Origin: Pelagibacterium montanilacus | Lineage (GTDB): Bacteria > Pseudomonadota > Alphaproteobacteria > Rhizobiales > Devosiaceae | Direction: 5' to 3' | NCBI RefSeq assembly: GCF_003992665.1 | Contig: NZ_RZMX01000059.1 | Span: 421,142-485,141 of the forward strand | Length of the DNA: 64,000 nucleotides | In this document: piece by piece, positions 16,835 to 25,594 of the stretch | Layout: each line of letters opens with the position of its first letter | Numbering within the stretch: the stretch's first letter is position 1 | Notes under the pieces: generated by a model | What the model was told of the DNA's origin: nothing | Seen by the model: the letters and a program-made list of their open reading frames with translations, nothing else | Databases searched by the model: none | Position numbers and translations under genes: made by a program

Positions 16835-19042
16835 ATGGAAACCAGCCTGAAGATGGACGTGCCCGTCCAGCACAGCCTCCTCGACAGCACCAACCAGAAC
16901 ATCATCTCCCGGCCTATCGACCGGGTGGAGGGGCCCCTCAAGGTCTCCGGACAGGCCAGGTACGCGGCCGAGTTCAAGCTCCCCGGAATGGCGCATGGTG
17001 TGCTCGTTGGCGCGCAGATCGGCAAGGGGAGCGTGGCCCGGATCGACGCCGGCGGCGTAGAAGCGATGGCTGGCGTCCTCGGCGTGGTCACCGATTTCGA
17101 CCTGTTCCTGCGCAATTCGGCTCAAGGGATGGCGACGGAAGCCCCGTGCCAGGGTGTGCGCGAGATCGCCTATTTCGGCCAGCCGATCGCGCTGGTGGTC
17201 GCGACGACCTTTGAGCAAGCCAGGCACGCGGCCCAGGCGCTGGAGGTAACCTATGAGAAGGGCGAGGGCCGGTTCGACTTCGACGCGGAGCAAGGCAAGG
17301 CCCAGCCCAAGGACAGCACCCTGAGCAGCCAGGGAGATATCGATGCGGCGCTGGCCCAGGCCCATGGCCGGGTCGACGGAGTCTGGACGACGCCGTCCCA
17401 GACCAGCGCCGCCATGGAGCCCCATGCGAGCCTCGCCCATTGGGAAGGCGACAGCCTCGTGCTCTACGGCTCCTACCAGATGCTTTCGACCAACCGCATG
17501 CAGCTGGCCGACGCGCTTGGCCTTGATATCGAGAAGGTGCGGATCAGGGCCCATTATGTCGGCGGGGGCTTCGGCGCCAAGCTTGGCATTGCAGCCGAAA
17601 GCGTCGCGGCGGCGCTGGCTGCAAAGGCGCTGGGCCGTCCCGTGCGGGTGGTGATGACGCGCCAACAGGTGTTCGAGACGACGGTGCGCCGGTCCAATAC
17701 GCGCCAGCGGGTGCGGCTGGCGGCGGACACGGACGGACGGCTCACCGCCGTTGCGCACGAGACGCTGACGGCGAACCTCGACGGCGAGGATTTTTCCGAG
17801 CCGGTGAGCGCGGCGACCAAATTCCTCTATGGCGGTGCAAACCGGACCTTTGGCAACGAGATCGTGCGCATGGATCAGGTGCTGTCGGGCTCGATGCGCG
17901 CGCCCGGCGAGGCCGTCGGCATGCTGGCGCTCGAAGGCGCGATGGACGAGCTTGCCGAAAAGCTCGGTCTCGATCCGGTCGAGTTGCGCCTGCGCAATCT
18001 GCCCGATCGGCACCCGGGCTCCGATCTCCCTTTTTCCAGCCGCTCGCTGGCCGAGTGCCTGACGATCGGGGCGCGGGACTTCGGATGGCCGCGGCGCAAC
18101 CGCCAGCCTGCCGCGACGCTGGACGGCGAATGGTGGATCGGGCTGGGCATGGCCGCTGCGGCGCGCAGCAACATGCTGATCAAGTCGAGCGCCAGGGTCT
18201 CGCTGCAGCCCGACGGCCGGGCGCTTGTCGAGACCGACATGACCGATATCGGGACCGGGACCTATACCGTGCTTGCCCAGATCACGGCGGAATTGCTGGG
18301 GCTGCGTGTCGAGGATGTGGCCGTTCATCTGGGCGACACGACGTTCCCCCCGGCCTCGGGGTCGGGAGGAAGTTTCGGGGCGGCCAGCGCCGGCTCCTCG
18401 GTCTATCTTGCGTGCGAGAAACTGCGCGAGGCGATCGCCGGCCAGCTCGGCGGGGACGTCGATACGCTCGTTCTGTCGGACGGCATGGCGCGGATGGGCA
18501 ATATCTCTGTGCCCCTCGCGGACCTCGACACCGGGCCGCTCGATGCCACGGCGACGATCGAGCCCGGTGAGACGGGCGAGAATTTCGTTCAGGCCGCGTT
18601 CGGGGCCCATTTTGCGGAGGTTGGCGTCAATGCCCATACCGGTGAGGTGCGGGTGCGGCGGATGGAATCGACGTTCGCTGCGGGGCGGATCCTCAATGAA
18701 AAGACCGCGACCTCACAGTGCTATGGGGGCATCGTCTTCGGGATCGGCGGGGCGCTGACCGAGGAGATGATCCACGACACGCGCCATGGGGCGATCGTGA
18801 ACCGCGATCTCGCCGAGTATCACCTGCCGGTCAATGCTGACGTGCCTCAGCTCAAGGTGAGGTTTCTTGAGGAACGCGATCACGCCGCCAACCCGCTGCT
18901 GGCCAAGGGCATCGGCGAACTCGGGATATCGGGAGCCGGGGCGGCTTTGGCCAACGCGGTCTACAACGCCTGCGGGGTCAGGGTGCGCGATTTCCCCATA
19001 ACCCTCGACAAGCTGATCGCGGACCTGCCGGATCTGCCTTAG
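16835..19042 (+). CDS. Aldehyde oxidoreductase molybdenum-binding subunit (PaoC-like)
   Basis: The 735-residue catalytic subunit of the xanthine oxidase superfamily shows RPIDRVEGPLKVSGQARY at the N-terminus and the central GGGFGAKLG motif. MRAPGEAVGMLALE and SGSGGSFGAASAGS are pterin contacts, and KGIGELGISGAGAALANAV carries the active-site Glu. The length matches PaoC (about 730). The enzyme would oxidise an aldehyde, or the aldehyde form of a sugar, to an acid using water as oxygen donor. No XdhC-type or MocA-type maturation gene lies in the window. The substrate is unknown; its place behind the pentitol genes suggests a sugar-derived aldehyde. Confidence 0.93.
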   Translation: METSLKMDVPVQHSLLDSTNQNIISRPIDRVEGPLKVSGQARYAAEFKLPGMAHGVLVGAQIGKGSVARIDAGGVEAMAGVLGVVTDFDLFLRNSAQGMATEAPCQGVREIAYFGQPIALVVATTFEQARHAAQALEVTYEKGEGRFDFDAEQGKAQPKDSTLSSQGDIDAALAQAHGRVDGVWTTPSQTSAAMEPHASLAHWEGDSLVLYGSYQMLSTNRMQLADALGLDIEKVRIRAHYVGGGFGAKLGIAAESVAAALAAKALGRPVRVVMTRQQVFETTVRRSNTRQRVRLAADTDGRLTAVAHETLTANLDGEDFSEPVSAATKFLYGGANRTFGNEIVRMDQVLSGSMRAPGEAVGMLALEGAMDELAEKLGLDPVELRLRNLPDRHPGSDLPFSSRSLAECLTIGARDFGWPRRNRQPAATLDGEWWIGLGMAAAARSNMLIKSSARVSLQPDGRALVETDMTDIGTGTYTVLAQITAELLGLRVEDVAVHLGDTTFPPASGSGGSFGAASAGSSVYLACEKLREAIAGQLGGDVDTLVLSDGMARMGNISVPLADLDTGPLDATATIEPGETGENFVQAAFGAHFAEVGVNAHTGEVRVRRMESTFAAGRILNEKTATSQCYGGIVFGIGGALTEEMIHDTRHGAIVNRDLAEYHLPVNADVPQLKVRFLEERDHAANPLLAKGIGELGISGAGAALANAVYNACGVRVRDFPITLDKLIADLPDLP

Positions 19043-19067
19043 GGCATTCGGCCCGCGCGGGTGCCGC

Positions 19068-19439
19068 TTATCTGCGCCGGCCGATGCGGCCCAGATGGGT
19101 GAAGGAAAAGCCCTCGGTGGTCTTGAGCCCATAGCCCAGCGCGCGGTCGAACCCCGCATGGGCCAGCCAGAGCGTGCCCAGCGCAACGAGCAGGGGCGCG
19201 GACACCAGATGGCCAAGGGCGAGGAGCCCGGCGCCCAGCCCGTAGATATGGACTGCGTTGTAGACGAAGGCGCCGACTTTCGGGCCCTTGAGATAGCCCA
19301 GAAACCCCAGATCGGGCGCAAAGAAGAAGAGCAAGGCGGCCCACCAGGCCATGCCCTCGTTCCAGAGCCAGGACAGGGCGAGGCCCGTGCAAAAGATGAT
19401 GAGGCCTTCAATCCGTTGCCAGGTGATGGGGGAGGTCAT
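19068..19439 (-). CDS. DUF4260 family membrane protein
   Basis: This small 123-residue protein has about four hydrophobic helices. It contains FFAPDLGFLGYLKGPKVG and YNAVHIYGLG near its middle and HAGFDRALGYGLK toward the end, which I recognise as the DUF4260 pattern. The ATG at 19439 gives the conserved start with WQRIEGL. The role is unknown. It is convergent with the molybdoenzyme gene and separated by 25 bp. Confidence 0.8.
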   Translation of the reverse strand: MTSPITWQRIEGLIIFCTGLALSWLWNEGMAWWAALLFFFAPDLGFLGYLKGPKVGAFVYNAVHIYGLGAGLLALGHLVSAPLLVALGTLWLAHAGFDRALGYGLKTTEGFSFTHLGRIGRRR

Positions 19440-19514
19440 GGCTCTGTCCGTTCGGTTGTCACCGTCGATATAGCTGCGATAGTGCCGATCAGGCCGTCCG
19501 GCAAGCGCGGCGCG

Positions 19515-19584
19515 AGCTCCAAGTCTTTGATGTGTCGCGTTTCCGAACCGGAAGCGCGTTTCCACTTGTCCTGAAACCGCTCTA
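19515..19584 (-). repeat. Dispersed repeat copy A (overlaps rsgA stop codon)
   Basis: On the minus strand this copy reads TAGAGCGGTTTCAGG ... GGTTCGGAAACGCG ... ATCAAAGACTTGGAGCT, nearly the same as copy B at 21261-21331. The first three bases, TAG, are the rsgA stop codon (19584-19582). It is imperfectly palindromic inside (GGAAACGCGCTTCCGG). Confidence 0.85.
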
Positions 19585-20571
19585 GCGGCGGCCGGGGCGC
19601 GGCGCTTCGGCGGCAAGGTTCTCGTCATGGAGCTTGCGCCAGCGCGCAAAGCGGTCGGGGTCGATCTCGCCGCGCGCAACCGCAGCGAGCACGGCGCAGC
19701 GCGGCTCGTGGGAATGGGTGCAGTTGCCGAACCGGCATTGGGACGCAAGGTCCGTGATCTCGGCAAAGACGATGTCGAGCCCTTCGGCCATTTCCCCGAG
19801 ATGCAGTGTGCGGATGCCGGGGGAGTCGAGCACCCATCCGCCCCCCGCGACCGGATGAAGCGAACGCGCCGTGGTGGTGTGCCGGCCCATGGAATCATGG
19901 TCCCGTATGGCGCCGGTAAGCTGGGCGGGTCCCGTGTCTGCGGCCGCCAGGGTGTTGACGAGGCTCGATTTGCCCACCCCCGAAGAGCCGGTGAGCGCCA
20001 CGGTCTTGCCGGGCCCGAACCAGGGCGCCAGGGTCTCGCGGGCCGAGGCAAGGCGCGGATCGACGAGGCGTACGGGCAGATCTCGCGCAAGGGCGGACGC
20101 TTCTGCGACGAAGGCGCCCGCGTCCTCTGCCGTGTCGGCCTTGGTCAGCACCAGAACCGGCGCGATGTCGGCCTGATGCGCCATGGCCAGATAGCGTTCG
20201 AGACGGGGCACGCTGAAATCGCCGTTGCAGGACGTGACGATCAGGAGCGTATCGATATTGGCACCGGACAATTGGGTGCTGCCATCGCCCATGCGCCTTG
20301 AGAGAAGCGATGCGCGCTCGAGCCGCCGGCGCACGGTCAGCCCCAGGGGCTCGGCAAGGACGAAATCGCCGACCGCGTAGGCACCCACCGTGTCATTGGC
20401 CGAAAGCGCCAGATCTACGGGCCCGGCGGCGGACTGGCCAATCATGCGCGCGCGGTGGATATGGGCGATGCGCACCGGCACCAGATCGGCCTCGTCATCG
20501 GCGACCTGATCGTCGAAAAAACGAGACCAGCCCAGCGCCTCAAGAGCTGCGTCTTGCGTGAATTTGCCCAT
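19582..20571 (-). CDS. rsgA: Ribosome small-subunit-dependent GTPase A
   Basis: The 329-residue circularly permuted GTPase acts in late 30S subunit maturation. An N-terminal OB-fold precedes the GTPase motifs in permuted order: LTKAD (G4), GSSGVGKSS (G1) and DSPGIR (G3). A C-terminal zinc site follows, CRFGNCTHSHEPRC. The frame stays open upstream to 21099, but family sequence begins at the ATG at 20571 (MGKFTQDAALEALGW). The stop codon is the first triplet of a dispersed repeat. Confidence 0.95.
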   Translation of the reverse strand: MGKFTQDAALEALGWSRFFDDQVADDEADLVPVRIAHIHRARMIGQSAAGPVDLALSANDTVGAYAVGDFVLAEPLGLTVRRRLERASLLSRRMGDGSTQLSGANIDTLLIVTSCNGDFSVPRLERYLAMAHQADIAPVLVLTKADTAEDAGAFVAEASALARDLPVRLVDPRLASARETLAPWFGPGKTVALTGSSGVGKSSLVNTLAAADTGPAQLTGAIRDHDSMGRHTTTARSLHPVAGGGWVLDSPGIRTLHLGEMAEGLDIVFAEITDLASQCRFGNCTHSHEPRCAVLAAVARGEIDPDRFARWRKLHDENLAAEAPRPGRR

Positions 20572-20954
20572 TGAGATGGTCCTCGTGCAGGCTCTCATGG
20601 GGTATCTCGCGCAGTGTGTGATCCCGAGCCCTGGACCGCATGGATTTTCTAGCATGATGGTTCGCAAGCGCGAAGGCCGGATATCGGGCCGCCTGTTTAG
20701 GGCAGGGGCCCTGCATTGTATCTGACCTGCCAACGCACCATATATCCGCTTCTGCCGAAAGCCGACCCTCGCGCGTTCCCAAAGACCGTTTCGTGCGTGA
20801 GTTCGGTCCGGACGATCTCGGATATCCAGCACGACGCACTGTTTGCAGCGATTGGCCGGATCTGGCCGGGGCGCGGCGGTTTCCGGGCTGGAAACTCCCG
20901 CGCCGGATGAAGAGAACGACGATACCCACCAATCCGTGATCAGGAGCAGATGCC

Positions 20955-21206
20955 GTGAAACCCACTCTTGCCGCATTCGACTACACCGCGAGCGCCGAAC
21001 TCTATCCCGGTACCCGCTCCAAGCGTTTCCGGTCGGTCCGCTATCATCGTTTCGACAGCACGGCTGAAGCGCTCCGTTACCTGATGGAAGAAATGCCACC
21101 CGAACTTCTGGCCGGCGCGATCATCGAAACAGAAGACCACCGGCTCGAGGCCGAACAGATCACGGCGCTCTATCGGGACGACGCGTATCCCCTTCCTCGA
21201 GCCTGA
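20955..21206 (+). CDS. Small conserved-looking hypothetical protein, 83 residues
   Basis: The frame starts at a GTG with AGGAG about 11 nt upstream. The protein is soluble and acidic in the middle (EALRYLMEEMPPELLAGAIIETEDHRLEAEQI), with an alpha-helical look and no membrane segment or known motif. I do not recognise a family for certain. Normal codon use with GC-rich third positions and a good ribosome-binding site support it as a gene. Confidence 0.6.
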   Translation: MKPTLAAFDYTASAELYPGTRSKRFRSVRYHRFDSTAEALRYLMEEMPPELLAGAIIETEDHRLEAEQITALYRDDAYPLPRA

Positions 21207-21676
21207 TCCGCACCAGGGACGGTGATGGAAGGCCGGAGCTTCGCTGGGCGATACCCGGCCTAGAGCGTTTCCAGGAAAAGTGGAAACACTTTTCCGGTTC
21301 GGAAACGCGCCAAATCAAAGACTTAGAGCTCCTGTTCTGATTCAATCAGAACAAGATATGCGCTGGGCAGGCGGCAGACTCCGGTCACGCGCAGGTTCTT
21401 TGTGCCATGTGTCGCTATATGCTGAACGCAGCGCGCAAAGCCTGCACCGGCAGCCGCTGCAGATCCATCGCTCTCGAGGCTCTCTCACGTGCGCTGCGCA
21501 TGTGCGGATGTGGCGCGCGAGCGGGCTTGGCAGCGTATGCGCGTCCGATCGCGCATCGGGAACGAAAGCCGTCGAGGTATATATGGATTCCGAGGACAGG
21601 CATTGGCCAGAAACGATACCCGAGCCAGTCGCCCCGACGCCCGATCAATCCTGAAACCACCGGTGCAAAATAGGTT
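21207..21676. other. 470-bp stretch without a supported gene
   Basis: It holds repeat copy B (21261-21331) and its flanking inverted repeat, then about 320 bp up to the tRNA. The frames here are Arg/Ser/Cys-rich, partly start inside the repeat, and resemble no family. No hairpin with a T-run is visible after the 3' end of the tRNA. Confidence 0.55.
21261..21331 (+). repeat. Dispersed repeat copy B
   Basis: It starts TAGAGCGTTTCCAGG, has the core GGTTCGGAAACGCG and ends ATCAAAGACTTAGAGCT, matching copies A and C. Inside, AAAAGTGG and CACTTTT form an inverted repeat. Immediately downstream, GTTCTGATT (21334-21342) and AATCAGAAC (21344-21352) form a perfect 9-bp inverted repeat; copy C has a related ATCTGATTCA at the same place. 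Confidence 0.85.
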
Positions 21677-21750
21677 TGGCTGGGGAACCTGGATTCGAAC
21701 CAGGACTAACGGAGTCAGAGTCCGTGGGTCTACCGTTAACCTATTCCCCA
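21677..21750 (-). tRNA. tRNA-Gln (anticodon CTG)
   Basis: The 74-nt gene reads on the minus strand. The acceptor stem is TGGGGAA with TTCCCCA, the D-arm is GGTT...GACC, and the anticodon stem ACGGA/TCCGT holds the loop CTCTGAC, giving anticodon CTG for codon CAG. The T-arm is CTGG TTCGAAT CCAG, and the 3' end GCCA is encoded. All stems pair, and the TGGGGA acceptor is typical of bacterial tRNA-Gln. Confidence 0.97.
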
Positions 21751-22043
21751 GCAGAGCGTCACGCGGCGGAGGGTGGTCGGCCGCGGTGGCGTGGGCACTG
21801 TGTAGCGACTCGAAACGGTGATTTCAAGGGCCATGTAGAATATCTCTTGCGCCTTTGGTGCCAGGCGAGTGGTGACGCGCGCGGAGGCTCCGCGGTTGGT
21901 CGGGGGGTGGGGAAACAGTGCGATTGCGTTGCCAGTCCGCTTGGACTAGTCTGACCGGGACACAGACATAATGCTGCCCGGGCGCAGCACCGCGCCGGAG
22001 ATTTCCCCGTATTCTGGGGCAGCGCGCGGTTTCCACCGGGCCG

Positions 22044-23267
22044 ATGGAGACCAACAAAGTGACCGACACTGATCGGTCCGCCGCCATTTCGCGGTCTGAC
22101 GAGGGAATGTCGCGTTCAGTTCCGGGGCCGGAGCGGGCGCGAGGTGGGCCCGATGCGGCGCCAGATTCCCGTCTCGGAACCAAGGCCAAGGGCCGGCGGA
22201 CTCCAGCCAATCCGGGCAGCGCGGCGCGAAAGCGTCGCTCGCCCGTCTATGCCGCCCTCGACCTGGGCACCAACAATTGCCGTCTGCTCGTGGCGCGGCC
22301 GACCGAGAACGGCTTTCGGGTGCTCGACGGGTTCTCGCGCATCGTGCGTCTGGGCGAAGGGCTCAGCCAGTCCGGGCGTCTCTCGGAAGCGGCCATGGAC
22401 CGGACGATCGAAGCCCTTCGGCTGTGCCAGGGCAAGCTTTCCCAGTATGACGGCGTGCGCGCGCGCATCATTGCAACCGAGGCCTGCAGGTCGGCGACCA
22501 ATTCGCCCGCCTTTCTCGACCGCGTCAAGCGCGAGGTCGGCTTGCAGTTCGAGGTCGTGGACCGCAAGACCGAAGCGCAACTGGCGGTGACCGGCTGCGC
22601 GGACCTGATCGACGGCAATTCGCCGGGCGCGCTGCTCTTTGACATCGGCGGCGGATCCTCCGAGCTCGCCTGGCTCGATTTCCGCGGCGGCCGGCCCAAG
22701 CATCAGGGCAAGACGGCGGCGTCGATCCGCTCATGGCAGTCCCTGCCGGTCGGCGTGGTCTCGATCGCCGAGCGGTTTGGCGGGGTGGACGTGACCCCGG
22801 AGATCTTCGAGGCCATGGTGGCCTTCGTCGCCGAGCAATTGCGCAGGTTTCGCGGACGCGAGAAGGTGACCGAGATGCTGCGGACCCATCCGCTGCATTT
22901 TCTGGGAACCTCGGGCACCGTCACGACGCTGGCAGGGCTCTATCTGGGGCTCGAGCGCTACGAGCGGGCCAAGGTCGACGGGCTCTGGATGAGCAGCGAC
23001 GACGTGGATGCGACCATGCGCGTGCTCCTGGCGATGAGCTATGAACGGCGGGTGGCCAATCCGTGCATCGGGCGCGAGCGCGCCGATCTGGTGATCCCTG
23101 GCTGCGCGATCTTCGAGGCGATCCGCCGCGAATGGCCGTGCAAGCGCATCCGGGTCGCCGACCGGGGGCTGCGCGAGGGCCTTTTGATTTCAATGATGAG
23201 CGAGGATCGCGTCTGGCGGCGCGCCCGCAAGGCGAGAAGCCGGAAGGGGAACGGCGATGCCCGATAA
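22044..23267 (+). CDS. Ppx/GppA family exopolyphosphatase or (p)ppGpp phosphatase
   Basis: The 407-residue protein has the ASKHA-fold motifs [14 protein letters not shown] (about residue 70), [21 protein letters not shown] and [12 protein letters not shown]. The catalytic Glu lies in the ATEA region, as in this family. The first ~65 residues are basic and low in complexity ([14 protein letters not shown], then KAKGRRTP), so the true start may be further in, for example the ATG at about 22107. It has the short alphaproteobacterial architecture without the C-terminal HD domain. It overlaps rlmE by 11 nt, suggesting an operon. The choice between polyphosphate and pppGpp as substrate cannot be made from sequence. 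Confidence 0.9.
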   Translation: METNKVTDTDRSAAISRSDEGMSRSVPGPERARGGPDAAPDSRLGTKAKGRRTPANPGSAARKRRSPVYAALDLGTNNCRLLVARPTENGFRVLDGFSRIVRLGEGLSQSGRLSEAAMDRTIEALRLCQGKLSQYDGVRARIIATEACRSATNSPAFLDRVKREVGLQFEVVDRKTEAQLAVTGCADLIDGNSPGALLFDIGGGSSELAWLDFRGGRPKHQGKTAASIRSWQSLPVGVVSIAERFGGVDVTPEIFEAMVAFVAEQLRRFRGREKVTEMLRTHPLHFLGTSGTVTTLAGLYLGLERYERAKVDGLWMSSDDVDATMRVLLAMSYERRVANPCIGRERADLVIPGCAIFEAIRREWPCKRIRVADRGLREGLLISMMSEDRVWRRARKARSRKGNGDAR

Positions 23268-23973
23268 ACCCACCGGCCGCGGAAGCGGCCGCCGCGGCGA
23301 GCGCGACCTGAAAATCCGGGTCAAGACCGCCAAGAAACGCACGATATCTTCGACCCAATGGCTTCAACGCCAGCTCAACGATCCCTACGTCGCCAAGGCG
23401 CGGGCGGAGGGGCTGCGCGCGCGCTCGGCCTTCAAGCTGATCGAGATCGACGACAAGCACAAGATCCTCAAGCCGGGCATGCGCGTGGTCGATCTCGGTG
23501 CAGCGCCTGGCGGATGGTGCCAGGTGGCGGCCAAGGCGGTGAAGTCGGGCCAGGACGCGCCGCTGGTGGTGGGGATCGACTATCTGGAGATGGATCCGCT
23601 GCCCGGCGTGATCCTGCTGCAAAAGGATTTCACCGAGGACGATGCGCCCGAGGCGCTGGTCGCGGCGCTGGGCGGGCACAAGGCCGATGTGGTGCTCTCG
23701 GACATGGCCGCGCCGACCACGGGCCACAAGCCGACCGATCACCTGCGGATCATCGCGCTCGTGGAACTGGCCGCGGACTTCGCGCTCGACGTCCTTGCGC
23801 CGGGCGGCACGTTCGTCGCCAAGGTGTTCCAGGGCGGCACCGAGCATGACCTGCTGGCCATGCTCAAGCGCAATTTCGACACCACGTTCCACGCCAAGCC
23901 GCCCGCCAGCCGGCAGGGATCGGCCGAGACCTATCTGGTCGCCCGGGGGTTCAAGGGCAAACGCGTGGACTGA
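23257..23973 (+). CDS. rlmE: 23S rRNA (uridine-2'-O) methyltransferase RlmE
   Basis: The 238-residue FtsJ-type enzyme methylates U2552 of 23S rRNA using S-adenosylmethionine. [12 protein letters not shown] holds the first catalytic Lys, [13 protein letters not shown] is the SAM loop, SDMAAPTTG holds the Asp, and FVAKVFQGG and [15 protein letters not shown] complete the K-D-K-E tetrad. A basic N-terminal tail of about 20 residues precedes the domain. The stop lies 2 bp from the stop of the convergent MFS gene, leaving no room for a terminator between them. Confidence 0.96.
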   Translation: MPDKPTGRGSGRRGERDLKIRVKTAKKRTISSTQWLQRQLNDPYVAKARAEGLRARSAFKLIEIDDKHKILKPGMRVVDLGAAPGGWCQVAAKAVKSGQDAPLVVGIDYLEMDPLPGVILLQKDFTEDDAPEALVAALGGHKADVVLSDMAAPTTGHKPTDHLRIIALVELAADFALDVLAPGGTFVAKVFQGGTEHDLLAMLKRNFDTTFHAKPPASRQGSAETYLVARGFKGKRVD

Positions 23974-23975
23974 GA

Positions 23976-25475
23976 TCAGAGCCGGGGGGAGCGGCCATCA
24001 TGGCCCTGGCTGCGGGACCGCTCCAGCGCCCGTTCCCGTTCCTCCCGCGAAAGGTGACCCGAGACTTCCGAGCCGGCATCCCTGTTCAGCCGCACGAAGG
24101 GGATGATCGCGAGCGCGGAGACGGCTGCAACCACGAAGAACGCGATCTGGAAGTCATGGAGCGCAAGCTCACCGCCACGGGCATGGGCGCTCAGTTCCAC
24201 GACGCCGCCCGCGAGCGCCACGCCCAGCGCGGTGGCGATGGGGCGGGCGACGGTCGAGATCGCCGTGGCCTGGCCCGCCTCGCTGTCCTGAATCTGGGAG
24301 AGGCCCAGGGCGTGCTGGCCGGTGAAATAGGCGGACCGGAAAAGACCCGCAACAAAGATCAGCACCATCATGACGGCAATGGGGGTTTCGGGCGTGAAGG
24401 TGCCTTTTATGCCGGTGGCTACCGCCGAGACGACCGCCGCGGTCATCAGCGCCGTGCGAAAGCCGATGGCCGAGTAGAGCGATTTGGCAAAGAACTTCGT
24501 GATCAGCGCGCCGAACGCGCCCACGAAGGTGACGAGCCCGGATTCGAACGGGGTCATGCCGAAGCCGATCTGGAGCATCAGCGGCAGCAGGAAGGGGATG
24601 GCGCCCACGCCGATCAGGAACATCGAGGTGCCCAGGATCGAGGCGCGAAAGGCCGGTTCGCGGAAGATTCGGGGGTCGAGCAGGGGCACGGGCGCGCGCC
24701 AGGCGTGCCGCCAATAGACCAGCCCGCAGCCCAGGCCCAGAACGGTCGAGCCGATGGCGACCCACAGCGGCAGGACGGGCAGGCTCAGGAGCGACAGGCC
24801 GAAGAGCGTGCCGGCGAAGGCGACGGCGACGAGAAAGAAGCCCGGCACGTCGATCGGGCGCGGCGCATCCGATTCCACATCGGGCAGGTAGCGGGCAATC
24901 AGCGCCAGGCCGGCAAGGCCGATGGGCACGTTGATGATGAAGATCCAGTGCCAGCTGAGAAAGGTCGTGAGAAAACCGCCGACCGGTGGCCCCATCGTGG
25001 GCGCGACAAGCGCGGGGATGGTGAGCCAGGCCATCGCGTTGACGAGATCGGTGCGCGGCGTGGTGCGAAAGAGGATCAACCGGGCGAGCGGGGTCATCAT
25101 GGCGCCGCCCATGCCCTTGACGAACCGGGCGAAGACGAATTCGAGCAGCGAACCCGAGACCGCGCAGGCAATCGAGCCGATGATGAAGACGACGATCGCG
25201 GCCATGAACACGCGCTTGGCGCCGAACGTGTCGGCAACCCATGCGCTCAGGGGAATGAAGATCGCCAGCGCCACGAAATAGGCGGTGAAGGCGAGCTTGA
25301 GCGCGATGGGCGTCGTCCCGATGTCGGCGGCGATGGCGGGCAGGGACGTGGCGATCACGGTAGCGTCCATGTTTTCCATGAACAGCGCGACCGCCAGGAC
25401 AAGCGGTATGATGGGAGTCACGATACTGGCCGTACTGGGGGGACTGTGAGTCGTCATTGTGTTTTGGGCAATCAT
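23976..25475 (-). CDS. MFS drug-type exporter (DHA2-like)
   Basis: This is an inner-membrane antiporter of about 499 residues with 12-14 hydrophobic helices. TM1 carries FMENMDATVIATSLPAIAADI, the DHA2/EmrB signature, and motif A appears as WVADTFGAKRVF. The basic C-terminal tail is cytoplasmic. The open frame runs to 25544, but MIAQNTMTTHSPP at 25475 (or the ATG at 25457) is a more natural start than the Arg-rich stretch before it. The substrate is unknown. It is divergent from the lipid-kinase gene, with a 119-bp gap. Confidence 0.9.
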   Translation of the reverse strand: MIAQNTMTTHSPPSTASIVTPIIPLVLAVALFMENMDATVIATSLPAIAADIGTTPIALKLAFTAYFVALAIFIPLSAWVADTFGAKRVFMAAIVVFIIGSIACAVSGSLLEFVFARFVKGMGGAMMTPLARLILFRTTPRTDLVNAMAWLTIPALVAPTMGPPVGGFLTTFLSWHWIFIINVPIGLAGLALIARYLPDVESDAPRPIDVPGFFLVAVAFAGTLFGLSLLSLPVLPLWVAIGSTVLGLGCGLVYWRHAWRAPVPLLDPRIFREPAFRASILGTSMFLIGVGAIPFLLPLMLQIGFGMTPFESGLVTFVGAFGALITKFFAKSLYSAIGFRTALMTAAVVSAVATGIKGTFTPETPIAVMMVLIFVAGLFRSAYFTGQHALGLSQIQDSEAGQATAISTVARPIATALGVALAGGVVELSAHARGGELALHDFQIAFFVVAAVSALAIIPFVRLNRDAGSEVSGHLSREERERALERSRSQGHDGRSPRL

Positions 25476-25594
25476 CTGCCTAATGGCTCGGAAACGCAAA
25501 TTGACCGGCAATCGCATCCCCGGGCGGCGAAGGGGCCGAACCAAACGTGCCCGTCGCGCGTTAGAGCACGGACCAAAGGGCAGGGGCGCCGCAT

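Noticed and set aside
21280-21654. 124-codon frame starting inside repeat copy B
   Set aside because: It begins in the dispersed repeat, has no ribosome-binding site and shows an Arg/Ser/Cys-rich composition without family resemblance.
25484-25500. CTCGGAAACGCAAATTGA near the MFS start, resembling the repeat core
   Set aside because: No TAGAGCG end and no ATCAAAGAC end nearby; too short to count as a copy.
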